NCBI GenBank assembly: GCA_020635035.1
Contig: JACKAO010000007.1
Location: 62,001-126,000 of the forward strand
DNA length: 64,000 nucleotides
Reading direction: 5' to 3'
Source of the DNA: Calditrichia bacterium
GTDB taxonomy: Bacteria > Calditrichota > Calditrichia > Calditrichales > J004
Within the stretch, counting starts at the first letter, position 1, and each line of letters opens with the position of its first letter. The notes below the pieces were generated by a model, which was given only the letters and a program-made list of their open reading frames with translations, had not been told where the DNA came from and ran no database searches. Positions 44,753-54,061 of this stretch are shown here, one piece after another. The translations under genes and the position numbers were made by a program.

Positions 44753-47500
44753 ATGGATGAATATTCATTTATAAATAACGCGCATCCATCCTATATAGAC
44801 GAGATGTATCGTCGTTACCTTGAAAATCCCGCAGATGTGGAAGAAAGCTGGCGTACATTTTTTAAAGGCTTTGAATACGGTAATAACGGCAGTGAAGTTG
44901 ATACCATCCTTGATAAAGGTGTTTCAGCCAGGAAAGCTCAAAAAGAATTAGCGGTTATAAACCTGATAAACGGATACCGAATGCGCGGGCATCTGTTTAC
45001 AAAAACAAATCCTGTACGTGAAAGACGTAAATACAGACCGACACTCGATCTGGAAAATTTTAATCTTTCTGAAGGTGATTTGGATACCGTATTTGAAGCA
45101 GGTGCAGAAATTGGTATTGGCCCTGCAAGTCTGCGTGATATCCTTGACCACTTGCAGGAAACCTATTGTAAATCCATCGGTGCCGAATTCATGTTTATCC
45201 GTATTCCGGAAAAACAGCAGTGGCTTAAGCAGCGTATGGAAACGAACCGTAACCGTGCGGATTGTTCCATTGAAGAAAAAAGAAGGATTCTGCATCAGCT
45301 TAATGAAGCGGTTGTTTTTGAAAAATTTCTGCACACAAAATATGTTGGCCAGAAACGATTTTCTCTCCAGGGCGGTGAAACACTTATTCCCGGACTGGAC
45401 ACTGTTGTTGAATACGGCGCAGAACTGGGCCTTGAAGAAATAGTGATCGGAACAGCCCATCGTGGCCGGCTAAATATCCTGGCAAATATTCTGCAAAAAC
45501 GTTATGAAGATATCTTCAGTGAATTTGAAGGGGAAGAACACGCCAATGCTGTCTTCTCTGGAGATGTAAAATATCATTTAGGATTTACGAGTTTTGTAAC
45601 CACAGCAAAAGGAAAAAAAGTAAAGGTGGGAATGGCGCCCAATCCTTCGCACCTGGAAGTGGTTAACCCAATCGTAGCCGGCATGGTTAAAGCTAAACTG
45701 GACCATGAGTATCACGGAGAAGAAAATAAAATAGCACCTGTAATGATTCATGGTGATGCCGCCATTGCAGGGCAGGGCGTCGTTTATGAATTGATCCAGA
45801 TGTCACTTCTCGACGGTTACCGTACCGGGGGAACGATTCATATTGTAATAAACAATCAACTTGGATTTACTACTAATTATTTGCAGGGGCGGTCCAGTAC
45901 TTATTGCACAGATGTTGCAAAAGTAACACATTCACCTGTATTTCATGTAAATGCAGATGATGCCGAAGCAGTTGTCCTTGCAGTAAAAATGGCATTGGAA
46001 TACCGGCAGACTTTTCATACAGATGTTTTTATAGATTTGCTTGGCTATCGTCGTTACGGCCACAACGAAGGCGATGAACCAAGGTTCACTCAGCCGAAGC
46101 TTTACGATGTAATAGCTAAACATCCTGATCCCCGTGAAATATATAATGAAAAATTGTTGGCAGCAGGCTCGGTTGAACGCGGTCTTGCCAAGGAAATGGA
46201 AAAAGAATTTAAAGGTATGCTGCAACAGAAACTGGAAATGGTAAGGGCTGAAGAAGCCAAAGAAGCAGCATCCGGTGATGCGGATTTTGAATTTACCTGC
46301 GACTGGCGCTCGGATGAGTTAGGAAACCGCTTTTATCCGATTCCGCTTACAGTTTTCCCGGAAGAAAAATTACGTGATATAGGCCGCCATATTTTTAACC
46401 TGCCTGACAATTACAACCTTCTGAATAAAACAAAAAAACTTTACCAGGATCGTATGGAACGCCTGATGTCCGGGAAAAATCTGGATTGGGGAAGTGCAGA
46501 GTTCCTGGCATATGCAACCATACTTGAAGAAGGCCACCCAATCCGATTGAGCGGTCAGGATTCTGAACGGGGAACCTTCTCTCATCGTCATGCAACCATC
46601 CGTGATGACAAAACAGAGCAATTATACCTGCCTTTAAACCATGTGAGCAACGACCAGGCCCCTTGCCGTATTTTTAACAGTTTGCTCTCCGAATACGGTG
46701 AAATGGGTTTTGAATATGGCTATTCAAGCTCAACACCAAATGGTTTAACCATCTGGGAAGCACAATTTGGGGATTTTGTTAATGGCGCCCAGATTGTAAT
46801 CGACCAATTTCTTTCATCATCCGAATCAAAATGGCAGCGCAATAACAGCCTGGTGCTGTTTCTGCCCCACGGATATGAAGGACAAGGGCCCGAGCATTCC
46901 AATGCCCGTATTGAACGATTCCTGCAGCTTTCAGCAAATGCCAACTGGCGTGTGGCGGTTCCTTCAACACCGGCAAGTTTTTATCACCTTTTGCGAACGC
47001 AGGTAAAATATCCGTTTCATACACCGCTTATCGTTTTTACACCTAAAAGTCTGCTGAGGCACCCGGAATGTGTAAGCGACCTTAAAGAGTTGTCCAACGG
47101 CGCTTTCCTGCCTGTCCTGGATGATAAGGAAGTCAAAGAGAAAAATGTTACACGAATCCTGTTCTGTTCAGGAAAGATATATTATGATCTACTGGCCCAT
47201 CGCCGTGATACAAATCGAAATGATGTTGCGATTGTCCGAACCGAGCTTCTTTACCCCTTTCCTGAAAAGGAAATCAAAGATGTTCTTGATAAATACAATC
47301 AGGCCGATGAGTACTTCTGGGTGCAGGAAGAACCGGAAAACTATGCGGCATGGCCATTCTTCAGAGTATGGTTTGATAATCCAAAAGTTAAAGGTATAAC
47401 ACGCAAAGCCGGCGCTGCGCCTGCTACAGGATTTCATAAACAGCATGATATTGAGCAACAGGAGATTGTTAAAAAAGCGTTTGCAGCAATTAAAAAATAA
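44753..47500 (+). CDS. sucA: 2-oxoglutarate dehydrogenase E1 component
   Basis: A 915-residue thiamine-diphosphate enzyme. The N-terminal E2-binding segment (HPSYIDEMYRRYLENPADVEESW) is followed by the ThDP-binding GDAAIAGQGVVYELIQMS...INNQLGFTTN, the phosphate-binding IGTAHRGRLNILANI, and transketolase-like C-terminal blocks (GYSSSTPNGLTIWEAQFGDF; FLPHGYEGQGPEHSNARIERF). It oxidatively decarboxylates 2-oxoglutarate in the TCA cycle and passes the succinyl group to SucB. The E3 component is not in this window. AAAAGGAAA lies before the start, with an unusually long spacing to the ATG. Confidence 0.96.
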   Translation: MDEYSFINNAHPSYIDEMYRRYLENPADVEESWRTFFKGFEYGNNGSEVDTILDKGVSARKAQKELAVINLINGYRMRGHLFTKTNPVRERRKYRPTLDLENFNLSEGDLDTVFEAGAEIGIGPASLRDILDHLQETYCKSIGAEFMFIRIPEKQQWLKQRMETNRNRADCSIEEKRRILHQLNEAVVFEKFLHTKYVGQKRFSLQGGETLIPGLDTVVEYGAELGLEEIVIGTAHRGRLNILANILQKRYEDIFSEFEGEEHANAVFSGDVKYHLGFTSFVTTAKGKKVKVGMAPNPSHLEVVNPIVAGMVKAKLDHEYHGEENKIAPVMIHGDAAIAGQGVVYELIQMSLLDGYRTGGTIHIVINNQLGFTTNYLQGRSSTYCTDVAKVTHSPVFHVNADDAEAVVLAVKMALEYRQTFHTDVFIDLLGYRRYGHNEGDEPRFTQPKLYDVIAKHPDPREIYNEKLLAAGSVERGLAKEMEKEFKGMLQQKLEMVRAEEAKEAASGDADFEFTCDWRSDELGNRFYPIPLTVFPEEKLRDIGRHIFNLPDNYNLLNKTKKLYQDRMERLMSGKNLDWGSAEFLAYATILEEGHPIRLSGQDSERGTFSHRHATIRDDKTEQLYLPLNHVSNDQAPCRIFNSLLSEYGEMGFEYGYSSSTPNGLTIWEAQFGDFVNGAQIVIDQFLSSSESKWQRNNSLVLFLPHGYEGQGPEHSNARIERFLQLSANANWRVAVPSTPASFYHLLRTQVKYPFHTPLIVFTPKSLLRHPECVSDLKELSNGAFLPVLDDKEVKEKNVTRILFCSGKIYYDLLAHRRDTNRNDVAIVRTELLYPFPEKEIKDVLDKYNQADEYFWVQEEPENYAAWPFFRVWFDNPKVKGITRKAGAAPATGFHKQHDIEQQEIVKKAFAAIKK

Positions 47501-47564
47501 TTAATTGTTAAACTGAGCTTTCTTTAAAGAAAACATAAATGATTTATTGAAGGAAAAGATTGTA

Positions 47565-48821
47565 ATGAAAATAGATGTTCTGGTGCCTGCGATAGGTGAA
47601 TCGATAACAGAAGCAACCATGGGAAATTGGTTAAAAGCTGAAGGTGAGTTTGTTGAAGAAGATGAGATAATCTGCGAGATAGAGTCAGAAAAAGCTACCG
47701 TTGAAATTAATGCAGAAAAACCAGGTGTATTACACCAGATTGCTAAGGAAGGTGATACAATCGAAATAGGTGCCAAAATTGCTGAAATCGATACCAGTGC
47801 CAGCGGGACAGATGCCCAGCCTGATAAATCACAGGAAGTTGCAAAAGACGAAGCGCAGGATGCCGGGACAAAAGAGACAAAAGAAACACCTAAAGAAGAA
47901 TCTGAAAATTTAAAAATATCGCCTGTCGCAGCAAACATTTTACAGGAAGCCGGAATTAAACCGGAAACTGTCAGTGGCAGCGGTACAGGTGGTAAAATAA
48001 CTAAATCGGATGCTTTGCAGGCAGTTGAAAAAGGTAAAACAACAGCTAAAGAAAAGGTCAGACAGGAGCCATCTGAAAAAGCACAGATTGAAAAAACGAC
48101 AGCCACAACAACGATTTCCGGGCGTTCTGAGCGGCGTGTTCGTATGACAACTTTGCGTAAAACAATTGCCCGCCGTTTACTGGATGCAAAACATGGCACT
48201 GCTATGCTTACAACATTTAACGAAGTAGATTTGCTGAAAGTAAAAGAATTAAGGTCTGAATTTAAAGATACGTTTAAAGAAAAACATGGGATCGGTTTAG
48301 GCTTTATGTCCTTCTTTACAAAAGCCTGTACTATTGCGCTTGCTGAAATCCCAGAAGTAAATGCGATGATTGACGGTGATGAGCTTGTTTATCACGATTA
48401 CAGTGATATCGGTATCGCTGTTTCAACTGATAAAGGTTTGGTTGTACCTATTATTCGTGATGCAGAAAAAATGAGCCTGGCAGATATTGAACATGAAATA
48501 GCAAATCTTGCAATTAAAGCGCGTGATGGAAAATTAACAATTGATGAAATGAGTGGTGGAACTTTTACTATTACAAACGGTGGAGTTTTTGGATCGATGA
48601 TGGCTACACCCATTATAAATGCGCCGCAATCAGCTATTTTAGGGATGCATGCCATAAAAGACAGACCGGTTGTTGTTGATGGCCAGATTGTTATTCGTCC
48701 GATGATGTATATAGCATTATCTTATGATCACAGAATTATTGATGGTAAGGAATCGGTCACCTTTTTAAGAAGGGTAAAAGAATTACTTGAAGACCCGATG
48801 CGAATGATGCTGCAGGTCTGA
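47565..48821 (+). CDS. sucB: 2-oxoglutarate dehydrogenase E2, dihydrolipoyl succinyltransferase
   Basis: A 418-residue E2 subunit. The lipoyl domain carries K43 in [12 protein letters not shown], a charged linker rich in Lys, Glu and Thr follows, then the peripheral-subunit-binding domain ([18 protein letters not shown]), and the catalytic domain with H389 in [17 protein letters not shown] chose the ATG at 47565 with AAGGAAAAG upstream, rather than the TTG at 47547. It follows sucA by 64 bases. Adjacency to SucA rather than pyruvate dehydrogenase genes supports the succinyl specificity. Confidence 0.96.
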   Translation: MKIDVLVPAIGESITEATMGNWLKAEGEFVEEDEIICEIESEKATVEINAEKPGVLHQIAKEGDTIEIGAKIAEIDTSASGTDAQPDKSQEVAKDEAQDAGTKETKETPKEESENLKISPVAANILQEAGIKPETVSGSGTGGKITKSDALQAVEKGKTTAKEKVRQEPSEKAQIEKTTATTTISGRSERRVRMTTLRKTIARRLLDAKHGTAMLTTFNEVDLLKVKELRSEFKDTFKEKHGIGLGFMSFFTKACTIALAEIPEVNAMIDGDELVYHDYSDIGIAVSTDKGLVVPIIRDAEKMSLADIEHEIANLAIKARDGKLTIDEMSGGTFTITNGGVFGSMMATPIINAPQSAILGMHAIKDRPVVVDGQIVIRPMMYIALSYDHRIIDGKESVTFLRRVKELLEDPMRMMLQV

Positions 48822-48831
48822 TTATTTTATT

Positions 48832-49251
48832 ATGCAAGAAACACTACCATTCCCGCGGGTTGCTGTTGGCGCAGTTATCATTAAAAATGATAAAGTACTC
48901 CTGGTAAAACGATCCAATCCGCCTGCTAAAGGAAAATGGGCTGTTCCCGGGGGAAAAATACTTCCCGGGGAAACCATGCAGGATGCACTAAGAAGAGAGA
49001 TTCTTGAAGAAACAGGTTTAATAATTACAGTTGATGACGTTGTTCATGTATTTGATGTAATTGAAAAAGAAAACAAAAAAATTTCATTCCACTATGTTAT
49101 TATAGATTTTACCTGCCGAATTCTTTCAGGAGAACCAAAAGCCGGGGATGATGCCCTTGAAGTAAAATGGTTTTCAGGAAAAGATTTAAAAAACCACGAT
49201 ATATCCGATAAAACATTAGAATTACTTGAAAAAAAATTTAATATCCGGTAA
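48832..49251 (+). CDS. Nudix hydrolase (MutT-like)
   Basis: A 139-residue protein with a complete Nudix box, from GGKILPGE through DALRREILEETGL. Family members hydrolyse nucleoside diphosphates linked to another group; sequences of this length often act on ADP-ribose or oxidised nucleotides. The acidic metal-binding residues in the REILEETG helix are intact. It lies 10 bases after sucB. No strong ribosome site is seen. Substrate not assigned. Confidence 0.88.
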   Translation: MQETLPFPRVAVGAVIIKNDKVLLVKRSNPPAKGKWAVPGGKILPGETMQDALRREILEETGLIITVDDVVHVFDVIEKENKKISFHYVIIDFTCRILSGEPKAGDDALEVKWFSGKDLKNHDISDKTLELLEKKFNIR

Positions 49252-49334
49252 AGCAAGGTTTAACTTTTCATTTTGTAAAATTTTACGATTAGCGTAAATT
49301 AAAACTTCCTTAAAAACTGTCTTGAAGGTGCAGA

Positions 49335-50300
49335 ATGGCGCTCAAAAATATAATGCTCGGTATTGATATAGGCGGAACGAACACAGTTTTTGGCTTTGTC
49401 AGGAAATCAGGTGTTGTATTAAAAGAATATTCAATTCCTACTCAATCCAAGAAACCGGCAAAAGATCTTATCAAACGCATAAAAGCTGAGATAAGCGAAT
49501 TTCTTAAACAAAATAAAAAAACATATAAACTCGCAGGTGTTGGTATTGGTGCTCCAAACGCGAATTATTACACGGGATTGGTTGAAAATCCCCCTAATCT
49601 CAAATGGGGAGATGTAAATCTTGTAGAAATTGTTAAAGATATATTAGGTGTCCCGGTTCGAATTACCAATGATGCAAATGCAAGCGCCCTTGGAGAAATG
49701 CTTTTTGGAGCCGGTAAGGGAATGAAAGACCTGATTACAATTACTCTTGGCACAGGTTTGGGAAGCGGGATTATCGTTGATGGTAAGCTGGTTTACGGTT
49801 CAAATGGATATGCCGGTGAGTTCGGCCATGTTTGTATTGATTTTCGCGGGCGATACTGCCCATGTGGTAAACGTGGCTGTCTCGAAGGTTATGTTTCGGC
49901 TACCGGTATTGTCAGAACAGCTGTTGAGTTGTTGGGAAAACGCATTTGCCCCAGTAAATTACGTGAGATACCCAGTAATCATATTACAGCAAAATTGATT
50001 TATGATCTGGCTCTTAAAGGTGATGAGATTGCCCTGGAAACATTTGATTTTACTTCGCAGTTATTAGGTGTTAGTTGTGCAAATGTTGCAATGATTACTG
50101 CTCCAGAAGCTATCATTATTTGCGGGGGATTAGCCCAGGCCGGGGATTTATTGTTAAAGAAAACAAAAGAATACATGGAAAATCACTTAATAAGTAACTA
50201 CAAAAATCAGATAAAAATTTTACCATCAGGGATAAAGAAAGGTAATTCTGCAGTAATAGGTGCAGCAGCCCTGGCATGGAAAGAATTCAGTAACATTTAA
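49335..50300 (+). CDS. ROK-family sugar kinase, probable glucokinase
   Basis: A 321-residue ROK (repressor-ORF-kinase) family kinase without a DNA-binding domain. The ATP-phosphate motif is LGIDIGGTNTVFGFV, the sugar-binding and catalytic region is VRITNDANASALGEMLFGAG, and the ROK zinc-binding signature is CPCGKRGCLEGYVS. Such proteins phosphorylate glucose or related hexoses using ATP. AAGGTG precedes the start. A PPi-type phosphofructokinase is also in the window. The exact sugar is not determined. Confidence 0.9.
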   Translation: MALKNIMLGIDIGGTNTVFGFVRKSGVVLKEYSIPTQSKKPAKDLIKRIKAEISEFLKQNKKTYKLAGVGIGAPNANYYTGLVENPPNLKWGDVNLVEIVKDILGVPVRITNDANASALGEMLFGAGKGMKDLITITLGTGLGSGIIVDGKLVYGSNGYAGEFGHVCIDFRGRYCPCGKRGCLEGYVSATGIVRTAVELLGKRICPSKLREIPSNHITAKLIYDLALKGDEIALETFDFTSQLLGVSCANVAMITAPEAIIICGGLAQAGDLLLKKTKEYMENHLISNYKNQIKILPSGIKKGNSAVIGAAALAWKEFSNI

Positions 50301-50323
50301 CATTCAGAGGAAAACAATAAATA

Positions 50324-52015
50324 ATGGAAAAAAGTCAACTGAAGTTAGGCTTCCAGGGTGAAAAAGGAGCATACAGCGAACGGGCAATAGACTATCTTTA
50401 CAGAGAAGAGAGTGTTCAAAAGATACCATTCCGTACATCTTATGATGTTGTGGATGCTATGAAAAAGAAGGTAGTTAATTATGGTTTGCTGCCGATTGAT
50501 AATTCAATTATCGGGAACATCACCCACACTTACGATTTATTGCTGGAAAATAAACTTACCATTCTCAAAGAAATTATAATTCCGATACATCATAGTTTAC
50601 TGGCTTGTAATGACACTGAGAAAAGTGACATCAGAAAAATTTACTCGCACCCGGCGGCAATTTCTCAATGCGAAGTATTTCTTCGAAGCTATCATAATGT
50701 TGAGATAATTCCCACTTACGACACAGCAGGCAGTGCGAAAATGATTGCTGAAAATAATCTGAAAGATACTGCTGCAATCGCAAGTGAAGAATCTGCAAAG
50801 TTATATGATTTAAAAGTTATGGCCAGTAACATTGAAGACTATCCCCATAACCAGACCCGCTTTGTATTGGTAACTACTGAATCTGTACAGCTTGAGAATG
50901 ATACAGTTGCGCCTTGGAAAGTGACAGCGGTTTTTAACACACTGGATCAACCCGGTATGTTATATAAATGCCTGGGAGTGTTTGAAAAACATAATCTCAA
51001 CATGACGATGCTTACGTCCCGGCCACATAAAACAGAGCCCTGGAAATTTAATTTTTTTGTTGATATCGACGGCCATGCGCATGATGAACATATAAACAAT
51101 GCTTTTGAAGAAATAAAAAGCATGACAGGGTTTATTCATATTTTAGGATCGTATCCCCGTTTTGAACAGGATGAGCAGTTTGAAACACGAATTGGCGGCA
51201 GTGCAAAACGAAAAACAGATTCAAACGCCCCGCTTTACAGTCTTGATAGAAAAAGTGAAGCGACTATAATAAATGTCGGAGATGTTAAAATCGGCGGTGG
51301 TTCATTTGTAATCATGGCAGGCCCATGCAGTGTGGAAGGGCGTCATCAAATGATTGAGTCAGCTAAAATTGTTGCTGAACATGGTGCTCATATTTTGCGT
51401 GGTGGTGCTTTTAAGCCTCGCACAAGCCCTTATAGCTTTCAGGGGCTGGGAGAAGAAGGTTTAAGATTGTTGAAAGAAGCAGGTGAAAATTACCACATGC
51501 CGATTGTCACCGAAGTTATCTCTCCTGATGATGTTCACCTGGTAGCAGATTACGCTGATATTTTGCAGATTGGTGCAAGAAATATGCAAAACTTTGTTCT
51601 GCTGCAAGAAGTAGGAAAAACAAACAAACCTATTCTTCTTAAGCGCGGAATGATGGCTACTGTAAAGGAATTGTTATTATCTGCTGAATATATTCTTGCC
51701 AAAGGAAATCCAAATGTTATCCTTTGTGAACGAGGAATCCGCACCTTTGAAACCGCGACACGAAATACTCTGGATATCAGTTCAATCCCATTGTTAAAGC
51801 AAAAGACACATTTACCTGTTATTGTTGATCCCAGCCACGCCACAGGAATTGTTTCTCTGATAGAACCTGTTTCAAAGGCGGCATTAGCGGTAGGTGCTGA
51901 TGGTATAATGGTTGAAGTGCACTTTAATCCGCCAACAGCATTAAGCGACGCAGATCAGGCTTTGGATGAAAAACAATTTATCAGTTTGGTAAATGCTTTG
52001 GATTCTATGAAGTAA
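50324..52015 (+). CDS. Prephenate dehydratase-ACT-DAHP synthase fusion
   Basis: A 563-residue bifunctional protein. Residues ~5-190 are prephenate dehydratase (GFQGEKGAYSERAI; GLLPIDNSIIGNITHTYDLL; the NQTRFVLV motif). Residues ~195-285 are an ACT domain (TLDQPGMLYKCLGVFEKHN, TSRPHKTEPWKFNFF), the usual phenylalanine-binding site. Residues ~310-560 are a type I-beta 3-deoxy-arabino-heptulosonate 7-phosphate synthase (MAGPCSVEG; RGGAFKPRTSPYSFQG; LKRGMMATVKE; VDPSHATG). It thus links the first step of the shikimate pathway to the phenylalanine branch, with one ACT domain that could sense phenylalanine for both. GAGGAAA lies before the start. Confidence 0.93.
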   Translation: MEKSQLKLGFQGEKGAYSERAIDYLYREESVQKIPFRTSYDVVDAMKKKVVNYGLLPIDNSIIGNITHTYDLLLENKLTILKEIIIPIHHSLLACNDTEKSDIRKIYSHPAAISQCEVFLRSYHNVEIIPTYDTAGSAKMIAENNLKDTAAIASEESAKLYDLKVMASNIEDYPHNQTRFVLVTTESVQLENDTVAPWKVTAVFNTLDQPGMLYKCLGVFEKHNLNMTMLTSRPHKTEPWKFNFFVDIDGHAHDEHINNAFEEIKSMTGFIHILGSYPRFEQDEQFETRIGGSAKRKTDSNAPLYSLDRKSEATIINVGDVKIGGGSFVIMAGPCSVEGRHQMIESAKIVAEHGAHILRGGAFKPRTSPYSFQGLGEEGLRLLKEAGENYHMPIVTEVISPDDVHLVADYADILQIGARNMQNFVLLQEVGKTNKPILLKRGMMATVKELLLSAEYILAKGNPNVILCERGIRTFETATRNTLDISSIPLLKQKTHLPVIVDPSHATGIVSLIEPVSKAALAVGADGIMVEVHFNPPTALSDADQALDEKQFISLVNALDSMK

Positions 52016-52048
52016 ATAGAAAATTTGCAGGTGTTATATAAATAAAAA

Positions 52049-52080
52049 CCCCCGGATGAGTAGTCCGGGGGTGGTGTTTT
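52049..52080. terminator. Bidirectional Rho-independent terminator
   Basis: CCCCCGGA (52049-52056) pairs with TCCGGGGG (52064-52071) around a 7-base loop; an A run lies on the left and a T run on the right. It ends transcripts of the fusion gene (+) and the peptidyl-prolyl isomerase (-), which are convergent. Confidence 0.92.
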
Positions 52081-52086
52081 TAAGAA

Positions 52087-53886
52087 TTAATATATACCAA
52101 ATTTCTTGCGGTTGTCCACGATAGTCGCTTCTTCTTTGAGTTTATTATACCATTCGGTAAATATCTGGTTTTTCTTCTCGTTAAGTAATCGTGTCTTTAT
52201 AGCTGGCTTTTGAGCATTGAAAGCAGAACTGTCAAAAGGTGTCTTTTCAAGCAGTTTCTGAAAGTAATAGCCGTATTCAGCTTCAATTAAACCGGACTTT
52301 TGGCCAACTTCAAGATTGAATGCTGTTGCTGAAAATTCGGGATATCTTCCCACACCTGAAACGCTTTGATTAATTGAAAAAAGCGGTGTTGTATTAAAAG
52401 TAACTTTTTTGGATGTGTCCGCATCAGCAATTTCTTTAAAGGGAATATCCTGTGAAACTTTTTCACCGACTTTTTGTGCATATTCGTGTGCCAGCTCTTT
52501 TGCTTTTTCAAGTTTTACGCGATTTTCAATAAGCTGTTTAACATCTTCCAGCGGTTTAATGCCGCTTTCTTTTACTCCGTTTACTTTGAAAACTGCATAA
52601 CCCTGATCAACGCTATAAACACTTGAAATTGTATTTAGATTGCTGATGAAGGCAAATGCTGATACGGCGGTATTTCTGCCGAATCCTGGAACATTACCAA
52701 ATTGTTCTTCAAAAAAACCAGTTGACTTGGATTCAAGTTTCATCTCGTTTACTGCAGCATCCCATCCCATTTCTTCTGCGTCAGCGGCGAAAAGTTTTGC
52801 CTGGTCTTCTTTTTCGATCATGGTTGAAGAGCCAGGCGTTATTTTTAAAAGAATATGACTGGCTTTAACCTTTTCAACACCATTCTCAGTTTTCTTGTCT
52901 TCAATTTTGATAAGGTGGTATCCAAATTGTGTTTCAACAGGCCCGACAAGATCACCAACTTTGGCATCAAAGGCAGCATCTGTAAAAGGTTTAACCATTG
53001 TTTTACGATCAAAGAAGCCCAGATCACCTTTATTTTTATTAACGGTAGGGTCTTCTGAGAATTCGAGTGCAAGAGTATTAAAATCTTCCCCGAGAGATAA
53101 ACGTTCTTTAATAGTCGCAACGTCTTCAAAAATACGGTTGGTATCAGCATGCGTTGGTTTTACTTCAAAAACAACATAGGCCAGATCTCGCTGCTCATTC
53201 TGTTTATACTCATCTTTATGTTCTTTATAGAATTCTTCTATTTCAGCATCTGATGCTTCAATATTTGATTGAAAACGGGCACTAAGAATAGCCAGATATT
53301 CAACTTTTGCTTTAATGTTTTTGCGAAAGTAATCGTCTTTAATTTCTGATTCACTTACTCGGACTGAATTAGTGATTATGTTTTGAAGCTTTTTAAAAGG
53401 AATCTGCTGGCGATAGAATTCTTCAATCTGATTCCAGGGGACATTCGGGTCATTCAAAGCAGCCCTGTATTTGCTCATGTCAAACACTCCATTAGTCTGC
53501 AGTCCCGGATTTTGTTTAAGCTCATCAAGGGGGTAATTCATGATTTGATAAACAATCTCAGAATCAGTCACAGCAATATTCAATTTATCCATTTCTTCCT
53601 GCAGTAAGGTGGATTGAACAAACTGATCCCAAACGCGGTTACGAAGTGCATCGAGGGTTCTTTCATCAATTTCACCCTGAGTTCTTGCACGTTCATTTTG
53701 GTAAACGTTCTGGTACATATCGTTGAATTCATTATATGAAAGCTTGCGCCCATTTACTTCACCGACGGTTGTATCTGCACCGCCCCTTCCAACATCAGCG
53801 CCCCATTCAAAAACGATTAAACCGATAAATGCAACTGCGATTATAATAAACACAGCTTTACTCATCTGGCGCATTTGCGTCATCAT
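52087..53886 (-). CDS. Periplasmic peptidyl-prolyl isomerase/chaperone, PpiD/SurA-like
   Basis: A 599-residue protein with an N-terminal membrane anchor (residues ~11-26) and a SurA-N-like helical domain (VGEVNGRKLSYNEFNDMYQ). A parvulin-type rotamase region lies at ~225-335 (GEDFNTLALEFSEDPTVNKN, GDLGFFDRKTMVKPF, GPVETQFGYHLIKI), with a second, degenerate parvulin-like part beyond ~345. PpiD-type proteins assist folding of exported and outer-membrane proteins near the Sec translocon. The start at 53886 has GGAGAG 8 bases ahead. It is divergent from the lipid A acyltransferase, a likely envelope link. Confidence 0.9.
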   Translation of the reverse strand: MMTQMRQMSKAVFIIIAVAFIGLIVFEWGADVGRGGADTTVGEVNGRKLSYNEFNDMYQNVYQNERARTQGEIDERTLDALRNRVWDQFVQSTLLQEEMDKLNIAVTDSEIVYQIMNYPLDELKQNPGLQTNGVFDMSKYRAALNDPNVPWNQIEEFYRQQIPFKKLQNIITNSVRVSESEIKDDYFRKNIKAKVEYLAILSARFQSNIEASDAEIEEFYKEHKDEYKQNEQRDLAYVVFEVKPTHADTNRIFEDVATIKERLSLGEDFNTLALEFSEDPTVNKNKGDLGFFDRKTMVKPFTDAAFDAKVGDLVGPVETQFGYHLIKIEDKKTENGVEKVKASHILLKITPGSSTMIEKEDQAKLFAADAEEMGWDAAVNEMKLESKSTGFFEEQFGNVPGFGRNTAVSAFAFISNLNTISSVYSVDQGYAVFKVNGVKESGIKPLEDVKQLIENRVKLEKAKELAHEYAQKVGEKVSQDIPFKEIADADTSKKVTFNTTPLFSINQSVSGVGRYPEFSATAFNLEVGQKSGLIEAEYGYYFQKLLEKTPFDSSAFNAQKPAIKTRLLNEKKNQIFTEWYNKLKEEATIVDNRKKFGIY

Positions 53887-54027
53887 ATGAGAAACTCTCC
53901 TATTTTTAAATATTTTATATTAAAATTATTAACAAGTTATCTGGTAAAAACATCATTAGTAAAGCCTATAAATTTAATTCTGTGTATGCACAAGTACAAA
54001 TTTAATTTGCCTGATCACAATCAGCAT

Positions 54028-54054
54028 TTGATTAAAAAAATAAGTTTATATAAT
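54028..54054 (+). promoter_or_regulatory. Predicted promoter just upstream of lpxL, possibly leaderless
   Basis: TTGATT (54028-54033) and TATAAT (54049-54054) are separated by 15 bases. The lpxL ATG follows the -10 by only 7 bases, so a transcript would begin at or next to the start codon. No Shine-Dalgarno-like sequence lies before this ATG, which agrees with a leaderless message. The 15-base spacer is shorter than optimal. Confidence 0.4.
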
Positions 54055-54061
54055 TTACGCT

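Noticed and set aside
44948..45460. 170-residue antisense frame over sucA
   Set aside because: Shadow of a strongly supported E1 gene with no ribosome site or recognisable motif.
47501..48199. 232-residue antisense frame over sucB
   Set aside because: It lies wholly opposite the lipoyl/linker part of sucB, whose low-complexity codons create a long open frame; composition is Ser/Val/Phe-rich with no family signature.
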